Source of the DNA: UBA1189 sp045660385
Lineage (GTDB): Bacteria; Bacteroidota; Bacteroidia; Bacteroidales; Bacteroidaceae
DNA length: 6,472 bases
Direction of reading: 5' to 3'
Assembly: GCA_045660385.1 (NCBI GenBank)
Contig: JAZRDT010000003.1
Coordinates: 1-6,472 of the forward strand
How positions within the stretch are numbered: position 1 is the first letter of the stretch; the number at the start of each line of letters is the position of its first letter. Both the position numbers and the translations under genes were made by a program. The notes under the pieces were generated by a model that was given only the letters and a program-made list of their open reading frames with translations, was not told where the DNA came from and searched no databases. Shown here in pieces: positions 1 through 5,534 of the stretch.

Positions 1-948
1 CAAGAGTTCACTTGCATGTCTGTTGATATTCTATACTTATCCTCAGGTTCTCAAGTTACGATTGACGGCAAGAATGAGAACTATGCCGACTGGAAGATTA
101 AGAGCAATGTGCCCGCTCAGAAGACGATGAACCTTCTGCTCGAACATGCACGAGAAGAATACCACCTTTACCATCAGCTCACTGTCGAGCACTATCCTGC
201 GCAACAGAGATTTTTCGATGAGCAGACTCGCACACTGCCCATTACCGAACAAAATAAAATAAAGGCTCAGCTTGAGGGAATACGTAATCGGATGGATTCC
301 GTGAACAATATCATTTATCGCAAGAGTCTGAATCTCATGAACAAGTTGCCTATAGATGAAGCATGGCTACACCAAATGCGCAATATCTCATGGAGCGAAG
401 ACCACCAAGTACTGAAAGCGGCCAAACAACTCTGTCAACGTATGGATGCTTCGCACAAGAAAACCACTGATGGGCGATACATCATGAACAAGTTCTTTCC
501 TGAGCAACATGTTGAAGTTGGCAATATGATACCTGATATTGAATTGCAGGATACATTGGGCAATCGACACCACCTACAAGAGCTGCAAGGGAAATATCTG
601 TTGCTCGACTTCTGGAGAGAGGGTTGTCAACCTTGTCTGATGAGTATTCCCGAAATGAGAAAGATTGCCGAGTTGATGAAAGATAGTGTTGCCATAGTCA
701 GTATCAGCCCTGACCCTTTGGACATTTGGAAACAGGCGACTATTGAGCATGGAATCTCGTGGCACAACTGGAATGATATGCAAGGAGACAACGGTATATT
801 CTTCCGTTACAACATAAAAGGGTATCCTACCTATTTTATTGTTTCTCCTGATGGAGAACTGATAGCCAAACAGAGAGGATACAGCAAAGGATTACTCCTT
901 GAGTTCTTAAAGGAAACAATCGTTAAACATAAGAAAACAAATAAATAA
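1..948 (+). CDS. TlpA-family thioredoxin-like protein, 5' end outside window
   Basis: The frame is open from base 1 with no stop before the first ATG at 16. A protein starting there would lack a signal peptide and would begin inside a beta domain (DILYLSSGSQVTIDG) resembling the end of a DUF4369 N-terminal domain, so I treat the gene as truncated by the window edge. Numbering from the ATG at 16, residues about 40-160 are a charged helical linker and about 165-305 a thioredoxin fold. The CxxC is C204-Q-P-C207 and the cis-proline is P271 in GYPTYF. Oddly, the usual WC before the CxxC is replaced (FWREGCQPC), which may change redox behaviour. Family members act in the periplasm or at the outer membrane as thiol-disulfide reductases; the substrate is unknown. 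The next gene follows after 8 bases, so the two are probably one operon. Base composition is more A/T-rich than in the pst genes. Family is confident; role is inferred. Confidence 0.85.
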   Translation, partial: QEFTCMSVDILYLSSGSQVTIDGKNENYADWKIKSNVPAQKTMNLLLEHAREEYHLYHQLTVEHYPAQQRFFDEQTRTLPITEQNKIKAQLEGIRNRMDSVNNIIYRKSLNLMNKLPIDEAWLHQMRNISWSEDHQVLKAAKQLCQRMDASHKKTTDGRYIMNKFFPEQHVEVGNMIPDIELQDTLGNRHHLQELQGKYLLLDFWREGCQPCLMSIPEMRKIAELMKDSVAIVSISPDPLDIWKQATIEHGISWHNWNDMQGDNGIFFRYNIKGYPTYFIVSPDGELIAKQRGYSKGLLLEFLKETIVKHKKTNK

Positions 949-956
949 CCAATACA

Positions 957-2039
957 ATGAAACCAACCAGACTATTCCTCTTCCTTGCCGTGGCGGTGGT
1001 GCTGGGGGCGTGTGCAAACCAAGAAAGATATTACACGTTGACGGGTGAACTGCCTGATTCGAGTTACAATGGAATGACCGTCTATCTCACCGATTTTGAT
1101 AATGGCTGCAAGATTGATTCTACTACAGTCGACGAAAACAAGGTGACATTTAGAGGCATTGCTCCCGATACTGCGCTTAATTGCCGCATTGACATTGCCC
1201 GTAGCCTCTTTTCAAACCCCATCTTGGAAAAGGGTGATATTGTGACAGACTTTGTGAACCACCGCACATCGGGTACGCCTCTCAATGACGAGATGGCACG
1301 CATCCTCACATACTTGGGCGACTGGCACGACAGAGCAAATAAAACACGCGAGGAGTTTGAGGGAACACAAGAGGAGTTTGTAGCCCGGTATATGGACGAA
1401 TTCTATGCCGAACTAAACTCGCTGATGAAAGAAGAATTTCTGAAACACACCAATGATGCCGTAGGCTATTTGATTGTGAGAGAGGTTCTCGGTAGCGTGG
1501 AGTTAATGAAACACGTATGCGACAACAGTGGCCCATGGCTCAACAACAAGGGGATGGTTAAACGAATGAGACAAAATACGCAAGGGCTTCTTGCTACAGC
1601 TGAAGGCATGATCTATACCGACATCAAAGGCACCGACATTGACGGTAAGCCCTTAGCGCTATCGGACTATGTAGGTAAAGGGAACTACGTGTTGGTGGAC
1701 TTCTGGGCATCGTGGTGTGGTCCCTGCCGTGGTGAGATCCCCAACTTGCGTAAACTGTATGAGAAGTACAACGGTAAAGCCCTCACCATCCTTGGCATCT
1801 ATGTCTGGGACAGCATAGAAAACATGAAGACGGCCATCAAGGAGGAACAGGTTGCCTGGCCACAGATTTTCGATTCTGAGGGGACAGCTACTGGAAGCTA
1901 TGGTGTAGACGGCACTGGCATCCCTCATCTCATCCTCTTTGGTCCCGACGGCACAATCCTTGAACGTGACCAAAACAAACTCCGTGGTGAGAATATGATA
2001 AAGACCGTGGGTGAGTATTTGGAGGCTGAGAAAGAATAA
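957..2039 (+). CDS. TlpA-like thiol-disulfide oxidoreductase lipoprotein with DUF4369-like domain
   Basis: This 360-aa protein has a type II signal peptide: basic start (MKPTR), hydrophobic stretch 6-16, and lipobox LGAC with the acylated cysteine at C19, so it should be a membrane-anchored lipoprotein. Residues about 25-115 form a beta-rich DUF4369-like domain (YYTLTGELPDSS at its start). A helical section follows to about 215, then a thioredoxin fold to the C-terminus with the canonical WASWCGPC (C254, C257) and cis-proline P323 in GTGIPHL. It very likely reduces or exchanges disulfides of exported proteins, as in the ResA/TlpA family; the partner cannot be read from sequence. The start is supported by the signal peptide directly after it. 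Only 8 bases separate it from the upstream paralogue, implying co-transcription. No Shine-Dalgarno sequence is visible, which is usual for this phylum. Confidence 0.93.
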   Translation: MKPTRLFLFLAVAVVLGACANQERYYTLTGELPDSSYNGMTVYLTDFDNGCKIDSTTVDENKVTFRGIAPDTALNCRIDIARSLFSNPILEKGDIVTDFVNHRTSGTPLNDEMARILTYLGDWHDRANKTREEFEGTQEEFVARYMDEFYAELNSLMKEEFLKHTNDAVGYLIVREVLGSVELMKHVCDNSGPWLNNKGMVKRMRQNTQGLLATAEGMIYTDIKGTDIDGKPLALSDYVGKGNYVLVDFWASWCGPCRGEIPNLRKLYEKYNGKALTILGIYVWDSIENMKTAIKEEQVAWPQIFDSEGTATGSYGVDGTGIPHLILFGPDGTILERDQNKLRGENMIKTVGEYLEAEKE

Positions 2040-2050
2040 TTCATGAAAAT

Positions 2051-2149
2051 TTATGGCCAATTCATGAGCATTGCCTTTAGCCCCTGCGGGCGGCGAACTT
2101 TGTTTCGTGTTCCCTTTTTTCAACATAAATTCCCGTAAATTGACCATAA
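2051..2149. repeat. Imperfect intergenic inverted repeat
   Basis: The 166-base gap between two TlpA-like genes contains an inverted repeat. The left arm, 2051-2066 (TTATGGCCAATTCATG), matches the reverse complement of 2134-2149 at 13 of 16 positions. Inside the loop is a small GC hairpin, GCCC (2080-2083) with GGGC (2088-2091). The 9-mer AATTCATGA also occurs twice in direct orientation (2037-2045 and 2059-2067). No T-run directly follows the inner hairpin, so a simple intrinsic terminator is not convincing. It may be a decayed copy of a dispersed intergenic repeat, or an RNA structure between the transcription units. Which of these it is cannot be decided from one copy. Confidence 0.45.
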
Positions 2150-2205
2150 GTTATCCGCAAATAAAATTCGTGTAACGACATAAACAACCAACAAAATAAA
2201 AACAC

Positions 2206-4050
2206 ATGAAAAAAGTACTTGCAATCATTCTAACATTGGCGGCCATTGCTGCTGCCACGAAAGTGTATTTCACCTTCTATGGTAATCATGGGACAGAGGT
2301 CGTGCGCCCTGCATTCGCCCTTACCGAATCGCGCAGGCTGACGCTGGAAAAGATTGTTCTGAGCAAGGTAAATACAAAACTTCATTTCTCTGTAAACACT
2401 CCTGGCGAATTGCCCGCTCTGGACTCGCTGGCCATCTGTTTGCTTACAGACAAAGGTGACACTATCGCTTATGAGGGTGCTGACGTGACGAGCGGTCAAG
2501 ACAGCGTAACGCTTTATTTCAAGGCTTTGCCACGTTCGGCCAAGACATTTAGCCTCGTGGGCTACGACAAAGGGTGGTATGGCATACGTACGGATGGCAA
2601 AGGGTATGCCCCCCAAAAGGCGAAGGCCAGCGAATATCCGACAGATGAACCTCTGCCCGAGTATTGCATTACAGGCGACACGGCCTATATAGAGGGTCGT
2701 TTCATAGGTTTTATCCCCGATGCCGTGGCATACCACTTCCTTGCCACACAGGACCTAGTGACAGGCCGCAACGAAGTGGTGCGATACAGCGACAGCATCA
2801 CTGGCGACTTTCTGGTCCAGAAATACGGTCTCCACAACCATGCCGTGTATTGCATCTTCCCTGGCGATGCTACGGGTGATTTCTGGTTCTTCCCCGGCTA
2901 TCGCACCACGGTAACCATCGACCTTCCCGCCATCATGGCCAAGAAGTATGAACTGACGGGGCATGAGAACGTAGGCAAAGGCGTTACCTTCGGTGGGCAA
3001 ACAGGCGACATCTCCCAAGTGTTGTGGGACCTCACACACATAGACTGGCAGACGGTCATAAAGCACGATGCCGCAGCTGAGATTACTTACAAGGAATACC
3101 ATACCATACATTGGGACACTTTGCAGGCCCGACTGAATAACATCGAGCACAGTGCAGAGTACAACAAGCGACAGAAGCAGCTTGCCTCGCTCTTTATCCA
3201 AAAGGAATATATAAGAAACATCATCAACTATCCCTCGTGGCTCAAGAACTCGTTGCGAAGAGCCAAGGTGAGCAATGTAGACTCGGTATATGCCATCAAG
3301 ATGGCGGATTACACGCTTGAGGACAGTCATGCCGGAGAGATTGCCCTGTTTGACCGCACATCCAACGTTGGCCTATGGGTTATACGCGATGCATCGGTAT
3401 TACCCTATGCCTTGGCCAATGGGTTGACGGACAACCCTGCAACACATTGGATGCAAAGCTTCGAGCGTGCTCAAGAGATGTGCCGCGCCATCAACATGAA
3501 GCCTCTGGCACCTGATGCCCCCGAGTGGGGTAACCCGATGCCTCCCTTTGAAGATGAGGTGCACCGCTACAATGACTACATGCGTGCCGAGACAGCCCGT
3601 TTGGAGAAGGAGCTGACTACCGATGTGAAAGTGTGCAGCGCACCAGTGAAGTATGAAGGCACCATACTCGACTATATAGCCTCCGAGTACAAAGGTAAGA
3701 TAGTGCTTGTCGATTGCTGGGCAACATGGTGCGGACCGTGCAAGACAGGCATAGAGCAGATAAAAGAGTATAAGAATGAACTCAAGGATGAACCTATAGC
3801 CTTTGTTTATCTCACCAATGGCAGCAGTCCCTATGAGACATGGAGCGATATGATCAAGAACATTTCGGGCTACCATTACCGCCTGTCCAATGACGACTGG
3901 AACACCATACCCTCCATCAACGGCATACCGCGTTACTTCCTGCTCGACGAAAAAGGAAATGTCGTCATGGATGTCGCCGGTTGGGGCAAAGACAGCCTGG
4001 AGCGCTTCAAGAGCAAGATAAATGGACTGCTGAAGGGCATGAAGCGATAG
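2206..4050 (+). CDS. Large TlpA-like protein with C-terminal thioredoxin domain
   Basis: The 614-aa product begins MKKVLAIILTLAAIAAATKV, a basic start plus a hydrophobic stretch acting as a signal peptide or membrane anchor. No lipobox cysteine is present, unlike the preceding paralogue. Residues about 40-150 look beta-rich and may correspond to a divergent DUF4369-like domain. A long, mostly helical middle (about 270-480) has no motif I recognise. The C-terminal 130 residues form a thioredoxin fold with WATWCGPC (C509, C512) and cis-proline P575 in NGIPRYF; an additional cysteine, C504, lies just before the motif. Likely role: exported thiol-disulfide oxidoreductase with a large substrate- or partner-binding part. 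It lies 166 bases after the previous gene and may have its own promoter, though I found no convincing one. The start follows an A-rich leader (AACAAAATAAAAACAC). Confidence 0.9.
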   Translation: MKKVLAIILTLAAIAAATKVYFTFYGNHGTEVVRPAFALTESRRLTLEKIVLSKVNTKLHFSVNTPGELPALDSLAICLLTDKGDTIAYEGADVTSGQDSVTLYFKALPRSAKTFSLVGYDKGWYGIRTDGKGYAPQKAKASEYPTDEPLPEYCITGDTAYIEGRFIGFIPDAVAYHFLATQDLVTGRNEVVRYSDSITGDFLVQKYGLHNHAVYCIFPGDATGDFWFFPGYRTTVTIDLPAIMAKKYELTGHENVGKGVTFGGQTGDISQVLWDLTHIDWQTVIKHDAAAEITYKEYHTIHWDTLQARLNNIEHSAEYNKRQKQLASLFIQKEYIRNIINYPSWLKNSLRRAKVSNVDSVYAIKMADYTLEDSHAGEIALFDRTSNVGLWVIRDASVLPYALANGLTDNPATHWMQSFERAQEMCRAINMKPLAPDAPEWGNPMPPFEDEVHRYNDYMRAETARLEKELTTDVKVCSAPVKYEGTILDYIASEYKGKIVLVDCWATWCGPCKTGIEQIKEYKNELKDEPIAFVYLTNGSSPYETWSDMIKNISGYHYRLSNDDWNTIPSINGIPRYFLLDEKGNVVMDVAGWGKDSLERFKSKINGLLKGMKR

Positions 4051-4221
4051 CCCGAAGCTCAGCATTCCCGTACAGAGCGTGATATACCGCCTGAACCGTG
4101 AGCCTAAGATGAAGCAAATATATCTATCTTATACTTAAATACTTATATCATTATGTACCAAAATGTACCAATTGAATTGATCGAGCGCATAGAGGCGCTG
4201 GAGAGGAGAATGGAAAAAAAT

Positions 4222-4324
4222 TGAAGGAAGGGAAGCCTCCCCTAACCCCTCCCGAAGAGGGGAACTTGCCTTCGCGATGTCTGCAACCCCCCTCTTGGGG
4301 AGGGGGTTGGGGGAGGCCCTTAAT
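4222..4324. repeat. G/C-rich palindromic element inserted in a gene
   Basis: The left arm at about 4235-4262 (GCCTCCCCTAACCCCTCCCG, then AAGAGGGG) matches the reverse complement of the right arm at about 4289-4317 (CCCCTCTTGGGGAGGGGGTT, then GGGGGAGGC), apart from two mismatches and one single-base gap. The outer flanks also pair weakly (AAGGG on the left, CCCTT at 4317-4321). The loop of about 26 bases contains the ATG at 4277. The codon AAT stands just before the element (4219-4221) and at its right end (4322-4324) and could be a 3-bp target duplication. The element has no coding capacity of its own, so it would be non-autonomous, like REP or MITE-type repeats. I recall similar CCTCCCC/GGGGAGG palindromes as frequent in Bacteroidota genomes, but cannot confirm a match here. 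Confidence 0.8.
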
Positions 4325-4660
4325 CTATTACTGGACTATCGCACTCCCGACGGCCGCTACCTCGTCACGCGCAAGGTGCACTGGCAGGCGGTGTATAGGG
4401 TGCTGGTGGATGAGGGGTGGTACGATGCCTCGCTGGGCTATGCAGGCTTTGGCGATTATATCCGTTCGGTGGCTCCACCGGGCGGATTTCGCATTATGCC
4501 CGACGTGGAGACCATACGCCACATATCACAGACGCTCTACGCCCGTCCCTTCCGCGATTGGCGCTACGATGCCGCCTACGGCACCAAGCGCTGGGCATAC
4601 GAGCGGATGAGGCGCGTGGCAGCGACGCTGCTGGGCCTGATGGGGGAGGAAGAAAAATAG
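4277..4660 (+). CDS. Downstream part of the split gene, 127-aa hypothetical protein
   Basis: This is the longest ATG-started frame covering the intact 3' portion of the split gene. Its start codon lies in the loop of the palindromic element, so the first 16 residues (MSATPLLGRGLGEALN) come from the repeat rather than the gene; the native part begins at LLLDYRTPDG. The rest is aromatic- and arginine-rich, soluble, and lacks a signal peptide or membrane segment. KVHWQAVYRVLVDEGW suggests an amphipathic helix, and the C-terminal helix carries an ERMRRVAATLLGLM stretch. No catalytic motif is apparent. If translated, it would lack the coiled-coil N-terminus encoded at 4153-4221. An automatic annotation would probably report this frame as the gene; I consider it a remnant or an alternative product of it. 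Confidence 0.45.
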   Translation: MSATPLLGRGLGEALNLLLDYRTPDGRYLVTRKVHWQAVYRVLVDEGWYDASLGYAGFGDYIRSVAPPGGFRIMPDVETIRHISQTLYARPFRDWRYDAAYGTKRWAYERMRRVAATLLGLMGEEEK

Positions 4661-4667
4661 GGGAAAA

Positions 4668-4699
4668 GTTGGTGGTGTAGATAAGTTGTAGTACCTTCG
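4668..4699 (+). promoter_or_regulatory. Weak candidate promoter for the Abi-like gene
   Basis: GTTG (4668-4671), a 20-base spacer and TACCTTCG (4692-4699) fit the Bacteroidota consensus TTTG - 19 to 21 nt - TAnnTTTG with one mismatch in each box. Transcription would start near 4705 and give an 85-base leader to the ATG at 4790, carrying the 4718-4764 hairpin. The -7 box lies in the left arm of a 7-bp inverted repeat (GTACCTT 4691-4697, AAGGTAC 4776-4782), whose other arm carries the minus-strand -7 box. Confidence 0.35.
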
Positions 4700-4710
4700 C
4701 TACTGGAAAT

Positions 4711-4764
4711 AAAAAAACCCGGATTCATCACCAGTATCTGAACACTGGGAGAGGAACGCCCGGG
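4711..4764 (-). terminator. Intrinsic terminator of the predicted small RNA
   Basis: Reading leftwards, the CCCGG/CCGGG stem (4760-4764 with 4718-4722), closed over an inner hairpin, is followed immediately by seven T residues (plus-strand A run 4711-4717). On the plus strand the same hairpin is followed by ACTGCACGAC, so it can act as an intrinsic terminator only on the minus strand. The large internal loop makes it weaker than the terminator at 5462-5503. Confidence 0.5.
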
Positions 4765-4768
4765 ACTG
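4711..4768 (-). ncRNA. Predicted small structured RNA upstream of the Abi-like gene
   Basis: On the minus strand a near-perfect Bacteroidota promoter (4774-4804) is followed within about 58 bases by a hairpin ending in seven T residues, with no ORF between, so a short RNA is the simplest reading. The predicted start is near 4768, about 6 bases past the -7 box. In plus-strand coordinates it would fold as a rod: CCCGG 4718-4722 with CCGGG 4760-4764, TTC 4724-4726 with GAA 4754-4756, and CCAGT 4731-4735 with ACTGG 4744-4748 around an 8-base loop. The basal stem plus T-run is also the terminator. I do not recognise it as SRP RNA, 6S RNA or tmRNA. It starts about 20 bases from the divergent HEPN Abi gene, so it is a candidate RNA partner or antitoxin. 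The active strand could instead be plus, as part of the Abi leader. This is a prediction from signals, not a family match. Confidence 0.5.
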
Positions 4769-4773
4769 CACGA

Positions 4774-4804
4774 CAAAGGTACAGCTTTTATGGAATATAA
4801 CAAA
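4774..4804 (-). promoter_or_regulatory. Consensus Bacteroidota promoter reading leftwards
   Basis: On the minus strand, TTTG (plus CAAA at 4801-4804) is separated by exactly 19 bases from TACCTTTG (plus CAAAGGTA at 4774-4781). Both boxes match the Bacteroidota primary-sigma consensus TTTG - 19 to 21 nt - TAnnTTTG without a mismatch. The -33 box lies inside the first codons of the Abi-like gene, so transcription of the two units may interfere. No minus-strand gene lies downstream, only the predicted 58-nt RNA. Confidence 0.6.
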
Positions 4805-5452
4805 CATTTTTTCGAAAAAGTTTTCTCCAACAAGCGCATGGAACGCTATTTTGCGTTGTATCCCAATGATGAGGAGAGAGCAATCATGCATTACCAAGCA
4901 AATATAAAACTGGCAGAATCTTTCTATACATCGCTTTCAGTGCTGGAGGTAGCTTTGCGCAATGCCTTGAGCCGTGAGCTGGAAACGATGACAGGGCGTG
5001 AAGATTGGTATGCTATATTCCCCACCACTCCAGGCTTGACCAACTTGAATCGTTATGTGACTAAGGCAAGCAAGCAGATTGTGGGTCGTCACGAGACGAT
5101 AACTCCCTCGAAAATCATTGCTGAGCTGACCCTCGGTTTCTGGGTATCGTTGCTCAATGCCGAGTATGAGCTCATTTTGTGGAAGGACCTACGTCGCGCG
5201 TTCCCTTATCTTCGCAAGAAAGATCGTCAGCGAAAGACCGTATCAGCACCGCTTAATAGGTTTCGTGCATTCCGAAATCGAGTCTTCCATAATGAGTCAA
5301 TATGCTGGAACATGCATCGAATACAAGAAATTCATGACGAATTGTTGCTTTTATTAGGCTGGATAAATAAGGACTTGCCCATGCTGCTTCAAGAGATCGA
5401 CCGCTTTGACCATGTGCAAGCGAGAATAAAAGAGGAAATGGGTTGGAAATAA
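4790..5452 (+). CDS. Abi_2/AbiF-like HEPN-domain abortive infection protein
   Basis: The 220-aa product is helical and soluble and fits the Abi_2 (AbiD/AbiF-like) family. It has the N-terminal LSVLEVALRNAL segment (49-60), the central ITPSKIIAELTLGFWVSLL (104-122), and the C-terminal FRAFRNRVFHNES (158-170). The last contains the HEPN nuclease signature R162-N163-x3-H167 (Rx4H), so the catalytic pair appears intact. HEPN proteins with this motif are metal-independent RNases; AbiF-type proteins halt growth of phage-infected cells by cutting RNA. At 220 aa it is shorter than the roughly 300-aa lactococcal Abi proteins. The start at 4790 fits the sequence; M17 (4838) is an alternative. It stands alone, with no protein antitoxin gene next to it, but a predicted structured RNA lies directly upstream and diverges. 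A strong terminator follows after 9 bases. Family call is confident; defence role is inferred. Confidence 0.85.
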   Translation: MEYNKHFFEKVFSNKRMERYFALYPNDEERAIMHYQANIKLAESFYTSLSVLEVALRNALSRELETMTGREDWYAIFPTTPGLTNLNRYVTKASKQIVGRHETITPSKIIAELTLGFWVSLLNAEYELILWKDLRRAFPYLRKKDRQRKTVSAPLNRFRAFRNRVFHNESICWNMHRIQEIHDELLLLLGWINKDLPMLLQEIDRFDHVQARIKEEMGWK

Positions 5453-5461
5453 CCCCATCCC

Positions 5462-5503
5462 ATCAGAGCCGTCCGTTAAGAAAATCGGACGGCTCTGATT
5501 TTT
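5462..5503 (+). terminator. Strong intrinsic terminator after the Abi-like gene
   Basis: A perfect 14-bp stem, ATCAGAGCCGTCCG (5462-5475) with CGGACGGCTCTGAT (5486-5499), encloses a 10-base loop and runs into TTTT (5500-5503). There is no T-run on the minus-strand side, so it serves the rightward Abi-like gene rather than the converging pstB. A much smaller hairpin, AGCG-TTC-CGCT followed by TTTT (5522-5532), could act as a weak second stop for rightward transcription. Confidence 0.88.
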
Positions 5504-5534
5504 ATAGTTAAAAGTTTTTCGAGCGTTCCGCTTT

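Larger units (their letters stand above)
4153..4660 (+). pseudogene. Small gene of unknown function, split by a palindromic element
   Basis: ATG 4153 opens a 23-codon frame whose product, including IELIERIEALERRMEK, looks like the coiled-coil start of a real protein. It stops at TGA 4222-4224 at the edge of an inverted repeat. Beyond the repeat, from 4325, a different frame encodes 111 residues to TAG 4658-4660 (LLLDYRTPDGRY ... KVHWQAVYRVLVDEGW ... PFRDWRYD ... GEEEK), with biased codon use typical of a real gene. Deleting 4222-4324 (103 bases) joins the halves as MEKNLLLDYR in one frame, giving 134 aa. I do not recognise the family and assign no function. The halves could still be expressed: translation might restart at ATG 4277, or a one-base contraction of the A7 run at 4214-4220 would give a 168-aa product that reads through the repeat. 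A sequencing error in A7 is also possible. Confidence 0.6.

Noticed and set aside
1659..2147. 162-aa minus-strand frame
   Set aside because: It is antisense to the thioredoxin domain of the second gene and begins inside the intergenic inverted repeat; no motif supports it.
2139..2170. Possible promoter for the third TlpA-like gene (ATTG, 19 bases, TAAAATTC)
   Set aside because: The -7 box has two mismatches and the -33 box one, in an A/T-rich stretch where such matches are expected by chance.
2755..4065. Two long minus-strand frames (191 and 221 aa) opposite the third TlpA-like gene
   Set aside because: They mirror a strongly supported coding gene with clear thioredoxin motifs and show no domain or signal of their own.
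4051..4152. Gap between the third TlpA-like gene and the split gene
   Set aside because: I looked for a terminator, promoter or small gene; it has an A/T-rich second half but no hairpin with T-run and no convincing promoter boxes.
4153..4171. Tandem ATGTACCAA repeat at the start of the split gene
   Set aside because: Two copies of nine bases are too short to interpret; the second ATG (4163) opens only a five-codon frame, so it is not an alternative start.
4222..4324. Reading the palindrome as an intrinsic terminator
   Set aside because: The G/C-rich stem is followed by CCCTTAATC rather than a T-run, and it lies between two halves of one gene.
4221..4610. 129-aa frame running through the palindrome from a TTG
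   Set aside because: It needs a non-ATG start, its first 35 residues are proline/glycine-rich repeat sequence, and its remainder is an out-of-frame reading of the better supported 4325-4660 frame.
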